Origin: Clostridia bacterium
GTDB taxonomy: Bacteria; Bacillota; Clostridia; Christensenellales; DTU072
Length of the DNA: 13,782 nt
Assembly: GCA_028701415.1 (NCBI GenBank)
Contig: JAQVQU010000002.1
Location: forward strand, 37,454 to 51,235
Direction: 5' to 3'
In this document: positions 9,001 to 12,153 of the stretch, piece after piece
How positions within the stretch are numbered: the first letter of the stretch is position 1
Layout: every line of letters starts with the position of its first letter
Notes under the pieces: model-generated
Databases searched by the model: none
What the model was told of the DNA's origin: nothing
The model's input: the letters and a program-made list of their open reading frames with translations, nothing else
Position numbers and translations under genes: made by a program

Positions 9001-10864
9001 TTGTGTGCCAATTTGACCCAATATATATGTATACATCTCCTACTGTAGAAGAATATCCGGTGGTAAACTCGGTGTTTCCGTATTTTAAAATAAATCCCAC
9101 TTCTTTGGAGGTATCGTCCACCTTTATAGATTGTCGATTTCCATTATGATAAACATACGGAGAAGAAACATTTCCTGCCTTGTCTACTGCAATTAAGACT
9201 AAAGTATATTCGCCCGGAACGGAAACAACTAAAGGTAATTTTCCTCCCCCTATTGTAATATTTGAATAAATCCCTAAATCCTGCATATTTGCAATGCTCA
9301 CACCATCACCAAAAGGATAGTTGTTTGAGGCATCGGCAGCAGGCTTTGAAAAATCACACTCAGCAGAATCAAAGGAACTAATCGTTGGATCTAAAACATA
9401 AGCGAAAACTTTTTCTTCAGCATTATTTACATAATCAGTTGTAAAATTAGACGAATAATCTAATAAAATCGTTCGAGAATTTGTATACCATTCTCTTGAA
9501 TCTATAGTTACTCCAAGTCCTTTTGTTGGGTCAATAATTGGGGAAGAAGGAGATGAGTCATCAACTTTCACGACGATTTCTTTTTCAGGAATTGAAGCAA
9601 TGTCAAACTCAAAATAACTAACTGTGCCCGATACAATTGTTACCGGTAACCGAGGTAGAAGTTTTACCTGTGGGGTATTTCCTACCCCAGATTTAACAGA
9701 ATATTGAACGCTGTATCCTGAATAGCGATTTTTAATTTCTTGCTCAGTTGCTCCAACTGGCAAAGAAACTCTATTTAAGTAAGAAGAGATGCTTTCATCG
9801 TAAGTGAAACTATAGGTATGCCAATCCAAGCAAGTTCTATCGTTAAAATTCTCATCTATCGGGAAAAATAAGGCAGTAAAATAATCTGGGAACTCATACG
9901 GCAAACCTGAATTCATTACTTGCGCACTTACCGTAATCGTATCCCCTGTCTTAACAAAAGTATTTTCTAGCATTTCTGGACCTTCTGTCTCAAAGTTCTT
10001 AACGCCCGGAATGTTAGTAATTTCTCTATTAATCCCTTGAACTGCAACACCATATGCATCGAGATTTATGGATAGTGTAGAAATTTCCACATCCATATGA
10101 ATTCTCGGGGAGGACACATATACAGGTACGTTGTCTAAATTAGTTTTATCAAATATTTCAACAACAAAACAAGCACTGTTATGTATAATTGGAGTATTTG
10201 TGAAGAGGACATTCAGCGGGTCAGGCATAGAACCAGTATCTGCATTATCTCCTCCTAAAGTGATCTTTTGCAAAAAAGAAGCACCTACTGGTTGAATAAT
10301 CTCTGGGCCGGTAAATTGTGAATAAACAGAACCCCCCGTTCCCGAAGGGTACCATTTTATAGATGTTTGTAAAGTAACAGGATCGTCGCCACTATTACCA
10401 CCTATCTGAATTTGAGATTCAAAAACAAAACTTATTATGAAGTTTTGATCTTGCATAGCTTTACTTAGCGCACTATAAGGAGATAACGTATCTGCGTTTA
10501 GCATCGTCTTTACTCCTACATTACCCCCAAAAAAAGATACACTATCTGGAGTAAATGTTGCACTTGTTCCTGAAGGAGAATAAAAATCTATCCCATTGTA
10601 TCCAGTTGTTTCATAACCCATTGCCGGCCAATAACCACCAGTAGAATCTTCTTGAGCGGCTGCTGTTGACAATAAATTTGTTCCGGGTTTCAAAAATCCA
10701 TTGTCTAAGGAGGCATTTGAACTAGTTTTATTTCCTGCAGCAAAGGCAATATTCTTATCAATAGAAGAAATAAATGACAACGAAAAAAAGGCGACACATA
10801 ATATCAATAAAAAAGCAAACGCCAAAAAATTTATGGAAAAACGATTGTGAGCCTTAAATGACAT
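77..10864 (-). CDS. Giant membrane-anchored surface protein with MBG/YDG Ig-like module array
   Basis: Predicted secreted, membrane-anchored surface fibre of about 3595 residues. Its ligand and role are unknown. Order seen: a signal peptide (1-43, ending AFAA), a mostly unique head (about 44-905) containing one Ig-like domain near 447-580 (WYTN start, AVDKAGN motif), a chain of about two dozen Ig-like modules (about 910-3318), a YDG-like module (about 3320-3402), a membrane-proximal region, one membrane helix (3526-3550) and a basic tail starting KKRRK. Modules carry MBG-family hallmarks: Y-[DNTS]-G near the start, GxYxVxVxI, NYxG, then a strand ending IxKKA. There is no LPXTG motif, so anchoring is by the helix. 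The ATG at 10864 is preferred because GGAGGA lies 9 bases upstream. An in-frame TTG one codon earlier is possible. The gene ends in tandem TAA codons and stands alone, with its own promoter. Adhesion or cell-envelope structure is inference. Confidence 0.9.
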   Translation of the reverse strand: MSFKAHNRFSINFLAFAFLLILCVAFFSLSFISSIDKNIAFAAGNKTSSNASLDNGFLKPGTNLLSTAAAQEDSTGGYWPAMGYETTGYNGIDFYSPSGTSATFTPDSVSFFGGNVGVKTMLNADTLSPYSALSKAMQDQNFIISFVFESQIQIGGNSGDDPVTLQTSIKWYPSGTGGSVYSQFTGPEIIQPVGASFLQKITLGGDNADTGSMPDPLNVLFTNTPIIHNSACFVVEIFDKTNLDNVPVYVSSPRIHMDVEISTLSINLDAYGVAVQGINREITNIPGVKNFETEGPEMLENTFVKTGDTITVSAQVMNSGLPYEFPDYFTALFFPIDENFNDRTCLDWHTYSFTYDESISSYLNRVSLPVGATEQEIKNRYSGYSVQYSVKSGVGNTPQVKLLPRLPVTIVSGTVSYFEFDIASIPEKEIVVKVDDSSPSSPIIDPTKGLGVTIDSREWYTNSRTILLDYSSNFTTDYVNNAEEKVFAYVLDPTISSFDSAECDFSKPAADASNNYPFGDGVSIANMQDLGIYSNITIGGGKLPLVVSVPGEYTLVLIAVDKAGNVSSPYVYHNGNRQSIKVDDTSKEVGFILKYGNTEFTTGYSSTVGDVYIYIGSNWHTKNIDGSYTFIAGDNQLTGDNIYQKRVTPAKRNQPVTLRFLMRPTNYETYKVVRYSSQPAMDGMWSDNPVYRVGRDGRYYEITFSMNDEIWNSSQNSGLISMFFNKKVDLGLKSSDFSFTKNNNTGLGEIIGIEGYIEAFFPYNPLTEPKTYPPVQPDINVVYYRLEEYQVFVKTKIENNQTVTTTGGYIIYNGTQYDLPDEYDLLAATRVGNIVQLNTGTDNINLTTITRTDGPLIAGYKSYYNNGHIAENYFNNGFVDAGRYVYKASVDLTGDTNLFGEKIDIYEVKKANPRIYGLHGENTLYYGDSMAELIFASTYENGTPVFEPSFTYGDKIYYMSSAGVYGYYEITSPSPGTPQYILPGVTSSLNITVNFYPIDVVAGVDNSVIAANWGNVFYKYYERTMTESGYIYTLIPGKSHSLNYNFQTMQISIEIRPSLAYLGVNAATTRTTFNQEPQGLEVQVFSDADKTQIIENVYTKVLYRDKTDPNSIFAETKPTNAGSYQAKIDIDTTRSNYYNEVSLYQDFTIDKMVLEIFPVVPEGEEETTGYLYELFVSPEIYGQYEATCKFTFKYGYLDVPDYRFGFLIDETFVETTGLLVAHSFSQVKDPNGNFLDPYGDWIIQTTPGILISDLLSAGTHLAEISIENQNYDGKLTAIFVISQGTAEGNLLSVNMPLLNRNYDAVGLDGTLQGKLGQLEYGQTLSGMSEQMLLNAETRGSYIFRNKTAFISGRFYFEDEVSYYARIGGDQIPRYNSLGERILEVKYGTGSSSTRIVPHTVTLYWQAGEFISQSDGSGGYIDIFIPNLNFSLLSFPADIYVVRAIPNMNGLILSNIVYKDKLSSSEIVGDVISNGIILEPIEDYNIRIAVNPETIYPGGTHNVLCVFEPSASALYSYRRIENIPIPLFVEKREVTFSFPSSVEREIETDELNEVVENPYGIAYVFGSMYQNPLTDVINADDESTVLDAQLEYIYFKDLIPGYILSTGESIMSGYENFVRMAGTGINNSTPVGKYYLLLRTVGSNYEGSIWKDFYVVKADLYVDPPTQPVIEYGTSLGSVEFPLINAQNSDSTKIISGRFSYEEDIIPEVGDQTMYLIVFTPSSAFTLYQNFKPLVIELGIVVQKKTLTINVSNLTHTYTGEQKQVSGVAVNPENPSENLPLIYTYSTLDQSIPKDSGTYQVTVSISPQVQKYRGSIIVNMTINKSPVSIISTDVEKLYNGMPQPFDPLYNILPGTLPQEFQINNDNGFKIIYYNRQRAVMNSAPVSVGLYYVSVELVTQNYSGYSEITYFIAPNLKDVNNLAQTYCPPSTDPNAPVVKQVTLSFNDVTVTRKDDFGIDQTFVESHQNVTYQILYRDNLGINQEFSSELTISNAGVYGVRIVYNENGYNKVLEGYELVVAKAELPLDTLDYYYSYYTGSPMILEGIILPGDVQFAEFSYRQYRPEEPEQAEFSSSYIPLDSDIYEVRIELIDDNFQGISFTLFEVKKANLTIIETPNIFPVQFNSVRESISFVPGTGLVRFTTTGQTLTDFGIWTIESDTSMLIVGKGYPVVVRFTPNEALSTNFNYSELEMSIDIIKKDIGSFITFDEESLECSYSGSEQTAIAYISSQANIVLGYGNIQLEYYYDGLVRNPKEVNTYQLIVRVNDKNYRGESVSKTFEIKKAEPVIVPPSLKAVALNSTIDDSYIISGTGNGVNPNNNQIIVLGKFSLLENMIVMDKANYRPVWMSFQPNDSSSYTNINFIYQVYVIGNAVNITSKTALPIPGNSIKYGTELSQFDLKLQIDGVDVTSEDGEWRWKNPSQIIGVNGFAEFEFIPNNTDLYNVYESNVQLTFIQPSDMDPLEDQCFAKIYVGNGIDINNPLSTLILSTVVINSNYPQIIVNPNIEILQSDNQGIDFSELLATAEQAGGYLTSNQIPLEITFRFKSANYNDTTLTIPVSVYNKLKDIDIVVNAREKSYDGQIAEISDFSIVISGTSRVIPPESLIIKRLKLLGTDVNEIRQPGNYEVTIQINDTHYFGEKIFSYSVLKNDISSYLSIMNNVRVFGDTSQFTTVDFGVFNNEVESTNSSILYNYIDRDGITSLGPLPPRDAGEYWLEISIDNQDQFFSAYKRFSYLIQKKEANIDIDSSYTYLYGEDFSIVPLISNSLSAKDYITQYFVSGQITPLTSKPSNVGRYRVAFNINHRNYYGSAETLLVINRVRLQLNVLPEIDSLEYGVKLGTAGFLGGEVVTNDSAATKINGTFSFVDPNATPPRGTQAVQVRFIPSNDNFEPITFSMDIIINKRSANINFISSNCVYNGMPQLPIIRTDPALGINTRFTVYKDGLQVNNAIEVGNYRVIATISDDNYEGFSILEVFQITKASAIISQSILPQASPIEFNQALNKSSLTGGSMVYVNNGLSVAGSFRYLNPDVMLGPVGTYNNIAYLFVPIDTTNYEIFESTLSIQVVKTNAVISAFDTVFVYGSQIRRPTFITNPANLNVTNDEFENEIENIIEVGTYRFTAFISDTNYKGSIVYNITVIKKSVEVQFYLGTVPVDSYRTTYGSIIYAKAKLKTTTLVPRDIQNINEIEENLQYFYGSSTLINQSLSVSPPVSIGEYRAYVKMNYRNYEINENSSWISYQVSRANVQRLEFDFTSLSTQVYGSVSMPNVLVTPSNVTVRVSFPGYPDMPTTAGTHSIRVEVIDPNYNPSFRNGTFIILPRQISIENIKAFDKAVDGLSDIRVTGSLGGVLQGDEVFLEMKARTEDNLIDVGTHTVIIDSWTLKGLHASNYSVRPPVYLLHVKITNKVVKDPATDSYITSAAGFNSNVTVSFKDVYDTINRTNFLTSLIGQKATVQTISIKENGLNTVLEEKVKFYIRIPEEYLNSENLEVKGLGNLSNQSITFTREGDYMTFYADTSGEIIFYNNDFPYWIIIVVSSVILVVVGVILLFVLIPKKRRKVISSGARKAYEWTQEAKELDNKAEVLSRIKEKEKKRRWRL
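80..289 (-). other. C-terminal transmembrane anchor and basic cytoplasmic tail
   Basis: Residues 3526-3550 are a continuous hydrophobic helix beginning YWIIIVV, followed at once by KKRRK and a 45-residue tail. The tail is highly charged, likely helical, and ends KEKEKKRRWRL. The positive-inside rule places it in the cytoplasm. There is no LPXTG-like motif before the helix, and the tail is longer than the short basic tail of sortase substrates. A sorting signal is therefore unlikely, and the protein should stay in the membrane uncleaved. Confidence 0.85.
659..907 (-). other. YDG-like module closing the repeat array
   Basis: Residues about 3320-3402. The string IKAFDKAVDGLSDI, followed by GDEVFLEM, DVGTHTV and LKGLHASNYSV, follows the pattern of the YDG domain family (K-x-YDGxT, GDxVxL, VGxxxxV, LxGxxAxNY). 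Here the family's YDG is AVDG. It is the last extracellular module before the membrane-proximal segment (about 3403-3525), which has no family assignment I can make. Confidence 0.65.
911..8137 (-). repeat. Array of about two dozen diverged MBG-type Ig-like modules
   Basis: Residues about 910-3318 form a chain of modules of 75-110 residues. Junctions are marked by I/V-x-K-K/A strings near residues 908, 1150, 1530, 1656, 1743, 1822, 2018, 2105, 2196, 2280, 2560, 2736, 2815, 2902, 2979, 3068, 3140 and 3244. Two sorts recur. Sort A has an early YxG, then GxYxVxI and NYxG (for example NYDG near 1272, NYEG 1643, NYSG 1902, NYRG 2269, NYYG 2804, NYEG 2964, NYKG 3125). Sort B has YGxxL, then GxFxF/W, a Pro-Gly turn and FxPxxxxxY (for example near 1660-1743, 2370-2452, 2820-2902 and 2980-3068). 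Modules are strongly diverged from one another, so the array looks old rather than recently amplified. Boundaries are estimates by eye. Confidence 0.75.
8150..10735 (-). other. N-terminal head region of the giant protein, mostly unassigned
   Basis: Residues about 44-905, before the first KKANP junction. Most of it matches no family I recognise. Residues about 447-580 look like one Ig-like domain common in Gram-positive surface proteins: a WYTN motif near its start, a GEYTLVLIAVDKAGN strand pair, then VDDTS at the exit. The region is rich in Ser, Thr, Asn, Gly and aromatic residues and has very few cysteines (for example in NSACF, RTCLDW and AECDF). It is outermost if the array is extended, so it is the best candidate for a binding or recognition part. 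That is inference from position only. Confidence 0.55.
10736..10864 (-). other. Signal peptide of the giant surface protein
   Basis: Residues 1-43. Lys4, His6 and Arg8 form the charged n-region, residues 13-35 are a long hydrophobic core, and AFAA at 40-43 fits a signal peptidase I site with cleavage after Ala43. Cys23 lies inside the core but is preceded by Leu-Ile-Leu, so it is not a lipobox. This directs Sec-dependent export and fits the C-terminal membrane helix, giving an N-out, C-in topology. Confidence 0.85.
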
Positions 10865-10873
10865 CAAGTAAAA

Positions 10874-10879
10874 TCCTCC
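10874..10879 (-). promoter_or_regulatory. Ribosome binding site of the giant surface gene
   Basis: GGAGGA on the minus strand. It lies 9 bases from the ATG at 10864 and 6 bases from the in-frame TTG at 10867. The ATG is the more likely start, and the choice changes only one residue. Confidence 0.75.
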
Positions 10880-10895
10880 GAAGTACCTCTTTCCT

Positions 10896-10931
10896 CACAC
10901 GCATATAATACATTAGTACGTGTGCGCGTGT
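10896..10931. repeat. GC-rich inverted repeat framing the promoter of the giant gene
   Basis: CACACG at 10896-10901 pairs perfectly with CGTGTG at 10919-10924. An overlapping alternative pairs ACACGC (10897-10902) with GCGTGT (10926-10931). The arms sit at the predicted transcription start and in the spacer next to the -35. Their alternating purine-pyrimidine GC content stands out in an AT-rich spacer. An operator for a dimeric repressor is possible. No regulator gene is visible nearby. Confidence 0.4.
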
Positions 10932-10934
10932 CAA
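10905..10934 (-). promoter_or_regulatory. Promoter of the giant surface gene
   Basis: On the minus strand a perfect -35 TTGACA (10934-10929) is followed by an 18-base spacer and a -10 TATTAT (10910-10905, five of six consensus bases). Transcription would start near 10898, giving a leader of roughly 34 bases that contains the GGAGGA site. This indicates vegetative sigma factor use and transcription independent of the upstream dCMP deaminase. Confidence 0.7.
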
Positions 10935-11182
10935 TGAAGTATATTTTAATTTCGTTAATAGTACAACATTATTCATTCATTATTCACATAGAATATCTTT
11001 CAAGGAACTTTTGATTAATGTAATAGAATAAATCAATTTATATCAAACTAAATTGATGGAGAAGAAATCGATTTAATTAAAAACTTAGCTTACAAGAAAT
11101 TGTCTTCGAAAAAAGCAGTATATTTTCGTTCAAAGAAAATAAAAATATCAAAACTATTATTTGCACATAAAACAAAAGTTTT

Positions 11183-11198
11183 TGTATCTCAAGATACA
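11183..11198. terminator. Small hairpin, possible terminator after the dCMP deaminase gene
   Basis: TGTATCT and AGATACA form a perfect 7-bp stem around CA. In practice this may be a 6-bp stem with loop TCAA. On the minus strand, the direction of the deaminase, it begins 25 bases past the stop. It can be extended by pairing AAAAGT with ACTTTT, after which comes GTTTTAT. On the plus strand it is followed by CTTTTT, but no plus-strand gene lies upstream. The stem is AT-rich and short, so termination is uncertain. Confidence 0.35.
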
Positions 11199-11223
11199 CT
11201 TTTTAGGAAAAGTCGAACATCTA

Positions 11224-11679
11224 TTACTGCAGCTCTGAGTATTTAATAATCTCCAGTCCTGCTTCCTCAAACATCTGCATAGAGAAATCATCTGGATATC
11301 CGTTATCATAAATTACCCTTTTAATCCCACTATTGATAATAATTTTAGCACAAATACTACAAGGCTGATGAGTACAATAAAGCGTCGCGCCATCAACTGA
11401 AACGCCAAGTTTAGCAGCTTGGATGATAGCATTTTGTTCTGCATGGACAGCATAGCACAACTCTTGACAAGTTCCAGAGGCGATACCTTTTTTAACCCGC
11501 AAACACTCACCTTTATCTTTGCAACTAACAATACCGCTCGGCGCACCATTATATCCTGTTGTAAGGATTCTCTTATTTTTAACTATTACCGCGCCTACTT
11601 GACGGTTTTCTTTAAAGCAAGAAGACCAATTCCCGACTACATACGCAAGTTCCATAAACCTTTTGTCCCATTTATCCAT
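11224..11679 (-). CDS. dCMP deaminase (ComEB-type, cytidine/deoxycytidylate deaminase fold)
   Basis: Predicted cytoplasmic zinc enzyme of 151 residues that deaminates dCMP to dUMP, feeding thymidylate synthesis. Seen directly: the VGAVIV strand (28-33), GYNGAPSG (42-49), the catalytic H-A-E motif (His79, Glu81) in HAEQNAIIQAA, and PCSIC (Cys107, Cys110), which with His79 would hold the zinc. Glu81 would be the proton shuttle. Cys53, Cys59, Cys71 and Cys75, between the substrate loop and HAE, fit the cysteine-bearing insert seen in bacterial dCMP deaminases. The ATG at 11679 is chosen because AAGGTGG lies 6 bases upstream and family proteins begin close to this point. An ATG at 11736 would add 19 residues but has no ribosome site. 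The gene is divergent from groES. It may be called comEB in related genomes, but no competence genes are present here. A possible -10 TATAGT lies at 11706-11701 without a convincing -35. Confidence 0.92.
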   Translation of the reverse strand: MDKWDKRFMELAYVVGNWSSCFKENRQVGAVIVKNKRILTTGYNGAPSGIVSCKDKGECLRVKKGIASGTCQELCYAVHAEQNAIIQAAKLGVSVDGATLYCTHQPCSICAKIIINSGIKRVIYDNGYPDDFSMQMFEEAGLEIIKYSELQ

Positions 11680-11685
11680 ATTAAT

Positions 11686-11692
11686 CCACCTT
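11686..11692 (-). promoter_or_regulatory. Ribosome binding site fixing the dCMP deaminase start
   Basis: AAGGTGG on the minus strand, one base from AAGGAGG, 6 bases before the ATG at 11679. It decides against the upstream in-frame ATG at 11736, which has only AT-rich sequence before it. Confidence 0.7.
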
Positions 11693-11767
11693 GTTTTTTC
11701 ACTATATCTTTTTACTAGGATATCACAGCAAGACATTCAATTCAACAAAAGAATTTTCATTTTTTTC

Positions 11768-11796
11768 TTGCAAGCTAATTGTTGTTGTGTTATAAT
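11768..11796 (+). promoter_or_regulatory. groES-groEL promoter
   Basis: -35 TTGCAA (11768-11773), a 17-base spacer and a perfect -10 TATAAT (11791-11796), preceded by TG one base upstream (extended -10, 11788-11789). The start of transcription should fall near 11803, at the left edge of the CIRCE element. A vegetative-type promoter with CIRCE at the start point is the usual HrcA-controlled arrangement. Confidence 0.85.
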
Positions 11797-11804
11797 TCAA
11801 AACG

Positions 11805-11831
11805 CTAGCACTCTCAACCAATGACTGCTAA
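11805..11831 (+). promoter_or_regulatory. CIRCE operator (HrcA binding site)
   Basis: CTAGCACTC, nine bases, GACTGCTAA. The consensus is TTAGCACTC-N9-GAGTGCTAA, so each arm matches 8 of 9 bases with the exact spacing. It lies between the promoter and groES, where bound HrcA would block transcription. Repression by HrcA is lifted on heat shock and is commonly tuned by GroEL itself. The hrcA gene is not in this window. Confidence 0.92.
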
Positions 11832-11840
11832 AATTTTAAT

Positions 11841-11846
11841 AGGAGA
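11841..11846 (+). promoter_or_regulatory. Ribosome binding site fixing the groES start
   Basis: AGGAGA, 8 bases before the ATG at 11855. A TTG at 11849 is in frame but only 2 bases from the site, which is too close to be used. Confidence 0.8.
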
Positions 11847-11854
11847 TATTGAGT

Positions 11855-12142
11855 ATGAAAATTAAACCATTATTTGACAAAGTTGTAGTTCAACATATTG
11901 AATCCGAAGAAACTACTTCCTTCGGGCTCATTCTTACTGGAGGGACCCAAGAAAAGCCTCAAATAGCAAGAATTATTGCTGTAGGAAACGGTGGGGTTGT
12001 TGACGGTAAAGAGGTAAAAATGGAAGTTAAACCGGGGCAAAAAATTCTTTATGGAAAATATGCAGGCTCCGAGTTTAAAATTGACGGTCAACAATATATC
12101 ATTATTAGACAAAATGATATTTTAGCAATTGTAGAAGACTAG
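11855..12142 (+). CDS. groES: Co-chaperonin GroES (Hsp10)
   Basis: 95 residues, normal family length. Seven copies form the lid that closes the GroEL folding chamber and helps eject folded clients. The family pattern is clear: KIKPLFDKVVV at the N-terminus, the mobile loop at about 17-33, EKPQ, the IAVGNG strand, VKPGQKILYGKYAG, and a C-terminal NDILAIVED. The mobile loop reads TSFGLILTGG, with Phe23 where Gly is usual and Leu25-Ile26-Leu27 where E. coli has Ile-Val-Leu. The hydrophobic tripeptide that docks on GroEL is thus kept but altered. The gene is first in the operon, behind CIRCE. Its TAG stop overlaps the groEL ribosome site. Confidence 0.97.
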   Translation: MKIKPLFDKVVVQHIESEETTSFGLILTGGTQEKPQIARIIAVGNGGVVDGKEVKMEVKPGQKILYGKYAGSEFKIDGQQYIIIRQNDILAIVED

Positions 12143-12147
12143 GAGGT
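12141..12147 (+). promoter_or_regulatory. Ribosome binding site of groEL, overlapping the groES stop
   Basis: AGGAGGT, complementary to the 16S 3' end, beginning inside the groES TAG (12140-12142) and 6 bases before the groEL ATG. The overlap suggests coupled translation of the two chaperonin subunits. Confidence 0.8.
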
Positions 12148-12153
12148 TATAAT

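Larger units (their letters stand above)
10868..11223. other. Intergenic spacer without a supported gene
   Basis: 356 AT-rich bases between the dCMP deaminase stop and the giant gene. The left end holds the promoter and ribosome site of the giant gene. The rest carries several short inverted repeats: an 8-base pair of arms at 11032-11039 and 11050-11057 (ATCAATTT and AAATTGAT), the palindrome AAATCGATTT at 11065-11074, and a hairpin at 11183-11198. I see no credible open frame with a ribosome site, tRNA or riboswitch here. Confidence 0.6.

Noticed and set aside
10796..10798. Cys23 of the giant protein as a lipoprotein attachment site
   Set aside because: The preceding residues are Leu-Ile-Leu with no small residue at -1, so there is no lipobox. 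AFAA at 40-43 gives a better signal peptidase I site.
10904..10909. Plus-strand TATAAT in the spacer as a rightward promoter
   Set aside because: No -35 at proper spacing and no plus-strand gene downstream. It overlaps the better minus-strand promoter by symmetry.
11313..11718. Open frames on both strands across the dCMP deaminase gene
   Set aside because: The deaminase frame carries the HAE and PCxxC motifs. The others are shadows without such evidence.
11680..11736. Longer dCMP deaminase starting at the ATG at 11736
   Set aside because: No ribosome site precedes it and the extra 19 residues are outside the family fold. The ATG at 11679 has AAGGTGG at good spacing.
11849..11854. TTG start for groES two codons upstream
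   Set aside because: Only 2 bases separate it from AGGAGA, and GroES proteins begin at the M-x-I-[KR]-P motif, which follows the ATG at 11855.
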